A stretch of 64,000 nucleotides of DNA from Paramecium tetraurelia (lineage: Eukaryota; Ciliophora; Oligohymenophorea; Peniculida; Parameciidae): contig NW_001799627.1 in NCBI RefSeq assembly GCF_000165425.1, positions 126,701-190,700 of the forward strand, given 5' to 3'. A program made the translations under genes and the position numbers. Positions 57,357 through 64,000 of this stretch are shown here, piece by piece. The number at the start of each line of letters is the position of its first letter. Within the stretch, counting starts at the first letter, position 1. A model generated the notes under the pieces. The model ran no database searches. It worked only from the letters and a program-made list of their open reading frames with translations, and was not told the origin of the DNA.

Positions 57357-58869
57357 TCATTATTTGAGCATATTCATGAAGTTTTAACGTCTTAACTCTA
57401 AATACAATTTTCTATCCTTCTTGCCTTTCATCAATCTTGCAATCACTTTACAAGCCAAGAATTTTTCAATCTCATTATCATATTATTATTATTACTTGTT
57501 TCTATTTTCCTTGAGTTTTTCAATAATCTATTAAGCATAATGTTCTTTGGTATCCAAATCCTAATGATATTAAAATTCCTATTACATCGATGATGTGTAA
57601 TTATTAATCAATTTTTTCTTATAATTGTTGCAATGTTAGACGAGCCAAAGCCAACTGCTCTTTCCTCTGCATATTAAGATCAATCATGAGTTTTTCCTTC
57701 TCCTTTGATTCTTACATTAAACTGTGTAACTAGGCAGAAGCAGGATCATTTTATATGATATTCTTTTCGAGTTCCTCCCTCATTCCTACCAACTCCTATT
57801 TTCTTTCTTTGGCATTTTTTGGTCTATACATAAATTTCTTTCTTTTCTTAGAGTTTTAGGTTAAAGTGCTTTTGGAGTCTGTATTAGTTTTATGTTAATT
57901 TAATTATTTTTTGTTCACAACTTCTAAAGGTTTCTATAACTACTTTTCTTTATCCTTCTCATCAATACCAGGAATCCTGCCCTCATCATATGCTTCAAAT
58001 CCATCATTTCCATAATCATCATCCTCCTATTGAATTGGCTACTTTATGTGTTGATCCTCATCCTCAAAATCATTGCCATAATCATCTTCTTGCTCTGTTG
58101 TCCTTACTATTTCTTATTCAACCTTATGATTCTATCTTAACTACTCTAACTTCATTTGTTTTTATTGAATTTCAATTTATTATTGCCTCAGAATTTGTTC
58201 TTTAGGAGTTGATGCATTCTAAGTCTTTACTTTTTAGAGAAACTATTCCCTGTTAGATTATTCAGCTGTTTGCAGTCTTTTATTTTTTTCTTGTAATTAG
58301 AAAGCCTCTTTAATATAAAATTGCCCATCAATTTCGTCTTCCCAATCAAAAAGACCATAGACTTCCTTTTTAACAGGTTAGTCTATGGCCTTGAGTTGTA
58401 GGGGCTTATTATTGATGTTCTGTTCTTTTGTATTATTGATGTTCTGTTCTTTTGGTGTTTATTTTTTACATACATTGGAACTATTAGGTTATTTAGGGAG
58501 TTATACATCTGAACCAGAAATCAATAAATTAGATTGAATCACAGGAATAGTTTCAGATATATAGGTTTATCCAAGCGTAATCGCATTTGAAGTATTTTTG
58601 GATGTTGCTTATGGCTTAGGTATGATTTGAGGGGGTTCTTTTTTTTTTAAGTATTTGTGTTTCTCTTGATGAGTCTTCCCCTTCTTTGCCTAGGCACTCA
58701 TAGGCCTTTGGGGAATCAATTTTGGAATTTGATTCTTCTACATCTCTTCAAACTTTCTCACATGATACATGTGATCCCTCATTTGATCCATGAATTCTCT
58801 AGTGTAATTCGGGATCTATTCATTATCGAATTTGACTTCGCTAAAATCTAAATTTATTAAAGGTTTCAT
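57357..58869 (-). CDS. Acidic coiled-coil protein, 495 aa
   Basis: One 25-nt intron near 57570; exon sum divisible by three. Begins MKPLINLDFSEVKFDNEQIP, with a basic/Pro-rich first third (PKLIPQRPMSAQAKKGKTHQ), the segment YGLFDWEDEIDGQFYIKEAF, a coiled coil (QQQIEIQQKQMKLEQLRQNH), an acidic block (EDDYGNDFEDEDQHIK, EDDDYGNDGFEAYDEGRIPG), a basic region and a C-terminal helix pair (EKFLACKVIARLMKGKKDRK). A perfect internal tandem repeat of 24 nt (twice KEQNINN plus one codon) lies near 58420-58465. No family recognised; FDWED-type segments recur in ciliary kinases and scaffolds, but no kinase domain is present. Confidence 0.7.
58420..58465 (-). repeat. 24-nt direct repeat (two copies) inside coding sequence
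   Basis: Two adjacent identical copies, each encoding KEQNINN plus a flanking codon; in frame, so harmless to the protein. Confidence 0.85.
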
Positions 58870-59091
58870 AACTTATTTTATATTTATTTTGTATATAATA
58901 TCAAATACAGTTATATTTTATTATACACTTAAAAGTTATTATGTGGATCATTGCTCAACAATTGAAGGGATATATGGAGATCCCCATAAATCAAAATATT
59001 AACTTGTTATAAATTTAATTTGCGCTTATATTTCTTTGAATTTAATGATAAAGTAATTTTATTAACATATATTATTAAAATTTATTTGCAA

Positions 59092-60734
59092 ATGAATTAA
59101 CAATTAGATGACTCAAAGGAGAGTGTTTAATCGTAATCTATGGAGAGATATCTACAAGCAGAATCAGTGGGCAATTCTCTCTCTCCTTAAAGATTAGTAT
59201 AGACATCAAGGAATCCTCAAGTTGGAGCCTCAATATTAAAATTATAGAATGGGAAGTATAGCAACCAATCAAATGTATTCAAAGATGCACTCAATAAAAA
59301 GAAGACTGAATTGCATAAGAAATCGCAAAAGCCTATTGCTGAGGCTCCTAAGTATGAAATTGCAATCAAGTAAAAATAACCCAAAAGTATTTACCATGAT
59401 CATTTTAGAAATGGACAAGGTGCATCAAAACATCAAGAATGTCCAATTAAAGGCAGAGGAAGTGAAGAAGAAGAGAGAGGAGGAAAAACAAAAGGAAGAG
59501 AAAATGAAATAGAGCAAAGCAGAACATGCTTAGGAGGATCTCGATGAAGGTAATCATAACACCTAAATCTAAGTGTTTTAAGAAACAGTGAACAGATTGT
59601 ACAATTATGAGAAATAGAGATTGAAATAGTTGAATAAAATGGTGGAAGAAGAGAAAAACAAAGATAAATTAATTATGAGTGCAAGACCCATGATAAATGA
59701 ACGCAGTTGTAAATTGTTGGAAAGAAAACTAAAACAACTAGTGGATGAAGAGGAGGATTACAAAATGATATATTAGTTTAAAGATGCAGATGTTTAGGTC
59801 GATCTCTTACCCAATTTACCTAAATTGAAAGATTATCTATAAATAAAGTATCATCTAATTATAATCAATAGTGCTAAAAAGACAATCAATGTGGGATAGG
59901 AAATACAAATCATTAAAGAGGAGAACATCATGGAACCAGTTGATCCAGCAGAGGATGTCTAATATAAAGAGGGCTCATGTCATGCAATTGTATAAACTAA
60001 TGAAATCAAATTTAAAATTGGAGATACCATCAAAAAGTAACAGTTATAGTAACCACCCCAATAACAATAATAATAATAAACGACATAATTTGCAACTCAG
60101 GATACTCCCAATAAAAAGGTATAAAATCAAAGACAAAAACGTTTGGACTTCATGGAAGCACAAGGACAACGAGTTAAGACTGAATGTTAGTATTATGTGC
60201 CATTACACATTCGTTAATCAAAAGTCATTTAAAAAAAAGAAGAGTGGGTCAGGTCGTAGATTGAACTCAAAAAGTAAAAGGAAGAGGAATCCATTAGGGT
60301 AGAGTAGGAATAGTGGGAGAAGGAGAAGTAGAAGTGGTCTAAAAAGAAGGATCCAAATAAGTCGATGCAATAGGAAATTAATGTTGAAGAATTCGCCAAC
60401 TCTTAAATTCATTGGTTAGAAAAGAGAAATGAACACATTTTAACTGAGTAGATGAAAAAGGACAAGGACATGTTATCATCATTGACCTTTAGACCTTAAA
60501 TACAAAAGAAAAATATTGAGAACTATAATTCTCTCAAAGTAGAAGATAGATTACTTGAGTATCAATAAAAAAAACAAGAAAATCTACAGAAATTAGAGAA
60601 TAAATACTTACCTACTTTTCAACCAAATATAAACTAAAAATCTGTATATATTACTTTATTATCTCTAGATGTTTACTATGGATTGGGCATCAAAAAGCTT
60701 CAATAGTACTTCGAACAACAAATTATGGCAATGA
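59092..60734 (+). CDS. Coiled-coil protein with LTFRPQI-type motif, about 500 aa
   Basis: Starts MNQQLDDSKESVQSQSMERY, then basic/Ser-rich, long charged coiled coils (MDKVHQNIKNVQLKAEEVKK, ETVNRLYNYEKQRLKQLNKM, RNEHILTEQMKKDKDMLSS), a Gln run coded by TAA at ~60060-60080, and near the end LTFRPQIQKKNIENYNSLKV plus LPTFQPNINQKS, two copies of a TFxPxI-type motif like that of the gene at 55837. Last exon ends TSNNKLWQ. Introns of 22, 24, 24 and 25 nt are clear; one in 60120-60235 is not resolved. Ciliary or cytoskeletal scaffold is the likely class; no enzyme motif. Confidence 0.65.
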
Positions 60735-60941
60735 TTGTATATATTTTTATTTCATTTTAACTACAAACCATTAATTAATTATTTTTAAATCATTAACTAG
60801 CCTTTTTAATAATCATATATATATCTATAGCGAAATAATTAAACTAATAATTTATATGATATATTATCGACTGATGGGGGATAATTTAAATTATTTTCTT
60901 AAGGATTTTAATTTAAGATATTACTTAATAATATTATTCAG

Positions 60942-61193
60942 ATGAAGTTCATGTGTCTACTCATTTTGTTGATCACTGTTATAGTCAATGCAAACAGGAT
61001 ATACCAAGAATAGCCACTTAATCAATCCAATTATTTTAGGGATCAAGATATCGCTATCAACGTCAAATATACTCATTATAAATTTGTGAGTTAACAAGTT
61101 GAATCAAGAAAGCATATGATAGTAAATTCTAAATCGCCTGGGAATCAAGAATTGATTACATTATTCTATAAATTATTAACTCTATAAGTCTGA
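60942..61193 (+). CDS. Small secreted protein or first exons of a larger one
   Basis: 83-codon frame with a convincing signal peptide (MKFMCLLILLITVIVNA) followed by NRIYQEQPLNQSNYFRDQDI and AINVKYTHYKF. The C-terminal part after ~60 residues is less convincing, and open plus-strand segments continue downstream (61206-61430 reading FTTITNTITLNIQCLDNTY; 61392-61560 reading VEQNPRIVLQSFTKMYYY). I could not join them by short introns. So this is either a short secreted protein or the 5' part of a longer one reaching to about 61560. Confidence 0.45.
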
Positions 61194-61584
61194 AAAAAAC
61201 AGAAGTAGCTTGTCTACTTTATATATTTACTACTATTACAAACACGATTACATTGAATATTCAATGTCTAGATAACACCTACATTCTTCTTTCCAAATCT
61301 CTTGAAAGGGTGCCTTTTTTTTTCATTTATTCTTAATTTCTTAATTGCAGTAATATAACATTAATCTATAATAAAGTAATATATGGAATAGGACCCATGT
61401 ATCTAACCATAGATATCATAGGATGTTGAGCAAAATCCAAGAATTGTGTTGCAATCATTTACTAAAATGTATTATTATTCAGGATCCCATATCATCTACA
61501 AAGACATTTATGGTTCACAACATTTTGTATTTATATATATATAATTATACTTTTATATAGTTCTTTGAAAATTATTTATATAAT
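61194..61584. other. Unresolved region between secreted-protein gene and REEP gene
   Basis: Contains plus-strand open segments that may be exons of the upstream gene (see 60942), otherwise AT-rich spacer and the 3' flank of the convergent REEP-like gene. Confidence 0.4.
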
Positions 61585-61954
61585 TCATTTAACTTTTTCA
61601 AGAATATCTAATTTCTCTTAAAATGGAGCCATAATGCCTTTGACTTTATTAAATACTGGTTTAAGCAATGTGCCAACAACCAAGGCTCCTTGGGTTTTTT
61701 CATGATAAAGCCAGATCGCATAAAAAGTCTTAAACATTGAGTATCCTGGGATCCTATTGACTTATAAGTAAAACATACATGAACAATATTCCGAATGATA
61801 TTTCCTCTAATAAATATATTGAACTCATCAAAATCCAATACACAACCCAAATTTATAGTTTCTCCTGTAATTTATAAGCTTGGTAAGTCTGTCTCAGTGG
61901 GTAGATGATACTTGCTATCAATTAAAGGAGACAAAAATATATGCAGGCACTCAT
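61585..61954 (-). CDS. REEP/Yop1 (TB2/DP1/HVA22) ER-shaping protein
   Basis: 114 aa with one 25-nt intron; exon sum divisible by three. The family pattern is plain: ASIIYPLRQTYQAYKLQEKL, IWVVYWILMSSIYLLEEISF (WxxYWxxx...E), then after the intron IPGYSMFKTFYAIWLYHEKT (P-Y-K-x-x-x-x-x-W) and QGALVVGTLLKPVFNKVKGI (GA..ly...l.P.l). These hairpin-forming proteins curve ER tubules and affect membrane traffic. Size matches single-domain REEP5/6 or Yop1-type members, but it lacks an extended tail. An alternative frame across the same DNA (61608-61850) is a shadow. Confidence 0.82.
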
Positions 61955-62173
61955 TATTTAAATATTAATAAATTAATATTAAATTCATTGAATAGGCATA
62001 AAAGTCTTAATTTCTAATATCAAGTATTACCCAAGGGGAGTTCTTCAATTATATCGAGTGTTCACATAATAAATGCTGATATTAAAATAACAACAACTAA
62101 ATTTATATGAGATTGAAGGAGAGAGTCGGATTTAAATAAGAACAACCAATTTAGAGCATATGAAAAATACTAA

Positions 62174-62413
62174 TCAATAATAGTAGTGTATCTGATTCAA
62201 GTCTAAGTTGAAAGTGACATTCTTTTCTTTATTCTTTTGTTTCTTTGGGGTTCTTCTAATAATTTAGAAATGACTCCGAACATGATGAAGCATCATAATC
62301 GAAATAAATACGATTAGAGTGACGATTGCCGCTATACAATATTTGCTTAGGTAGGGTAATGACTCTGTGGAGTGGTTCCCATATATCTACCAAATTAGAA
62401 ACGGAGATTCCAT
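62174..62413 (-). CDS. Small single-pass membrane protein, 79 aa
   Basis: Intronless frame with MESPFLIWQIYGNHSTESLP, one transmembrane helix (CIAAIVTLIVFISIMML), then a basic cytosolic segment (HHVRSHFQIIRRTPKKQKNK) and a short end NLDLNQIHYYY. Positive-inside charge suggests N-out/C-in. No family recognised. Its real status rests on composition only. Confidence 0.45.
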
Positions 62414-62700
62414 AAAATTTAATTTATTTTATGAGTTATTTGTAAAATATAATAACAGAATTAGTAGAATTTTGAGAAAAACGAAAGAGACTAAAAGGTA
62501 TTGAGAAAGAGGATTGGTTTGATTAAGTTGTGAATGACAAGTATCAATAAAACCAAAGATAGGGAGAGGATATCTAAGTAGTATCATAAATTAGATTGTT
62601 ATAGGGGATTGTGGATGAGTAAGAAAATGAATGAGGAGGAGTTCTGATTAGTAAATGTGGAAAAATTGATTTTATTAATAAATAATAAATATTAATATTA

Positions 62701-64000
62701 ATGACAACTGATTTAGACAATGATCTCTATAAGGAAGATGCGGACTTCCTTTATGATTAGTTAGTTCAGTTCAGTCAAAGAGACAAACTTCCTTTTCCTA
62801 AACAAGATGACTTCATAGGTATTTGTCAATATGATTATTAGATTATGAAATCAGAGATATCTTACATGCGCCAACAATTAAAATAGTGTAAGAGGGGTTA
62901 TTCACTAGTTGGAGAAGATATGTTAGGTTGAATAGATTAGCATTTTATAAACATTGCAATGAGAGTGACTATAGTAGAAAGAGTAAGTGATTGTGATTAA
63001 TTTAGTTAAATTGATACTGAAAAATAAGGCATTGGAACCAGAGAGACCAAAAAGAGAAGGATAATTGTAACAATGTTACAAAGGGTATTGTTTAATTGAA
63101 GACTTCATGAAGATCAATTTCAAACATGCAGAGACGAGGGAATTTGGAGACTTTCTGAATGTTATGGGTGTCATTAGACCAAAAGTTCAATTAATTAATT
63201 ATCTACAAATTATTCGCAACACATATGTTAAATTACCTGTATTGGTTGAAATGAGACAATTCCAGAGTATTTACACTCATCGAAAATTTGATGAGGAGAA
63301 TGCAGCTAATTTTATTTAACTTGCCTTCCGTAGATACAAGAATCATATGACTGAAGTGCAAAAGCAAATACGAATCATGTCTAGTCTTAATGCTGAAGAG
63401 TTGTTTGTTATTATAAAAGATAAAATCAGCAATTCAGACAAATCCCTTAAAGAAGTCTTTGAAATATTTGATTACAACAAGGATGGACATATTGAATTCA
63501 ATGAATTCATTCAAGCATTCAGAGACTCTAATATCCCTGTTGCTGAAGAAGTGCTGCAAACTGTTTTTAAGTACTTCGACATCAATAACAATAATTCCAT
63601 CCAATACATGGAGTTCTTGAGTAAAATCTAAGTTAGAACTGTGTCCAACGATTCTTTATTGAGTGTTTAATTCAAAGTGGAATAGACTGTTGAACAATTG
63701 AGATAAGTCATGAGGAGAGAATTCAAGGATCTATAAGAGATGATCAACTCACTTTAGGCATCAGACAGGTTGAAGATCAAAAAGATTGAATTTTTGGATT
63801 TTGTGATGACCTATACTTTACGTTTTTCCAAAATACAACTTGACAATATGTTCCACTACTTGGATCATAATAATAAGAACTATTTAACGATAGAAGACTT
63901 TTCATAAATATTCACTAGGCAATCCCTCCACGAGGTTCGAGAAGAGAAGAAGGAGAATAAGCAATAGGAACAGAGGGCAATTTAGAATATGCAATCTGAA
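62701..64000 (+). CDS. IQ-motif / EF-hand calcium-binding protein, 3' end off the window
   Basis: Starts MTTDLDNDLYKEDADFLYDQ. After a 23-nt intron near 62819 and at least one more in 62900-63080, a frame continues to the window end. An IQ motif is seen (NAANFIQLAFRRYKNHM). EF-hand loops: DYNKDGHIEFNE (all calcium-ligand positions filled), DINNNNSIQYME (good), and DHNNKNYLTIED (good); a fourth, degenerate hand lies between them. This is a calmodulin-like sensor built into a longer protein; the layout suits a ciliary or cortical calcium-response protein. The region 62880-63080 needs care because the frame changes there. The C-terminal part turns Gln/Glu-rich and is cut. Confidence 0.75.

Noticed and set aside
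59871-60302. 143-codon standard-code frame in the coiled-coil gene
   Set aside because: It crosses two introns in the wrong frame; the ciliate-code frame with introns gives continuous coiled coil.
61608-61850. 80-codon minus-strand frame
   Set aside because: The spliced neighbouring frame gives a full REEP/Yop1 pattern; this one is its shadow.
1-64000. Internal eliminated sequences (TA-bounded IES), transposons, CRISPR arrays
   Set aside because: Genes read through without TA-bounded interruptions, and no transposase or repeat-spacer pattern was found, so this looks like macronuclear DNA.

Overview
The window is nuclear DNA of a ciliate, almost certainly Paramecium (aurelia-type macronuclear genome). 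It is very AT-rich. TAA and TAG sit inside every clear protein homology and must be read as glutamine, with TGA as the only stop. Genes are interrupted by very short introns (mostly 19-31 nt, GT...AG), and many neighbouring genes lie only 15-110 bp apart. Under the standard code the region shatters into small meaningless frames. All gene models below were rebuilt by hand with the ciliate code and short introns, and where I summed exon lengths they came out divisible by three. I see no tRNA, rRNA, CRISPR array, transposon or telomeric repeat. Functions are inferred from recognised motifs; no database search was run.

Layout. 1-10 kb: two related Myb-repeat genes (minus strand) flank a catalytically altered dual-specificity-phosphatase-like gene and a BET-type bromodomain gene, followed by an MFS transporter. 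10.1-18.6 kb: one giant secreted cysteine-repeat protein gene. 18.7-26 kb: a large CH-like/helical-repeat/coiled-coil protein, a small membrane protein and hypothetical genes. 26.3-28.5 kb: a B-box-like/MORN gene and a broken copy of a 117-aa family. 29.4-33.2 kb: a p24-family cargo receptor and a CNBD channel-like gene with no K+ selectivity filter. 33.2-34.3 kb holds only gene relics. 34.3-43.5 kb: hypothetical coiled-coil/TPR genes, a CaaX-ended SNARE-like gene, SPT5, an EFG1-like rRNA-processing factor and a small gene. 43.5-45.4 kb: two intact copies of the 117-aa family around a truncated MORN pseudogene; this block is an inverted duplicate of 27.2-28.2 kb. 45.9-64 kb: radial spoke protein 3, a MORN-ULP1 (SUMO protease-like) fusion, a choline-transporter-like protein, PWP1, a TPR protein, NAD(P)HX epimerase, three coiled-coil/'CTFKP' repeat-type proteins, a REEP/Yop1-like ER-shaping protein, small membrane proteins, and a 3'-truncated IQ/EF-hand protein at the edge.

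There is no operon logic; this is ordinary dense ciliate gene space. Several genes serve cilia (RSP3, EF-hand, MORN and coiled-coil proteins), transcription and ribosome production (SPT5, BET, Myb, EFG1, PWP1), and membranes (MFS, CTL, p24, REEP). The most unusual content is a set of proteins that keep a fold but have lost its key residues (pseudophosphatase, filterless channel), one unusual domain fusion (MORN plus ULP1), and a mosaic inverted duplication carrying a small uncharacterised 117-aa family.
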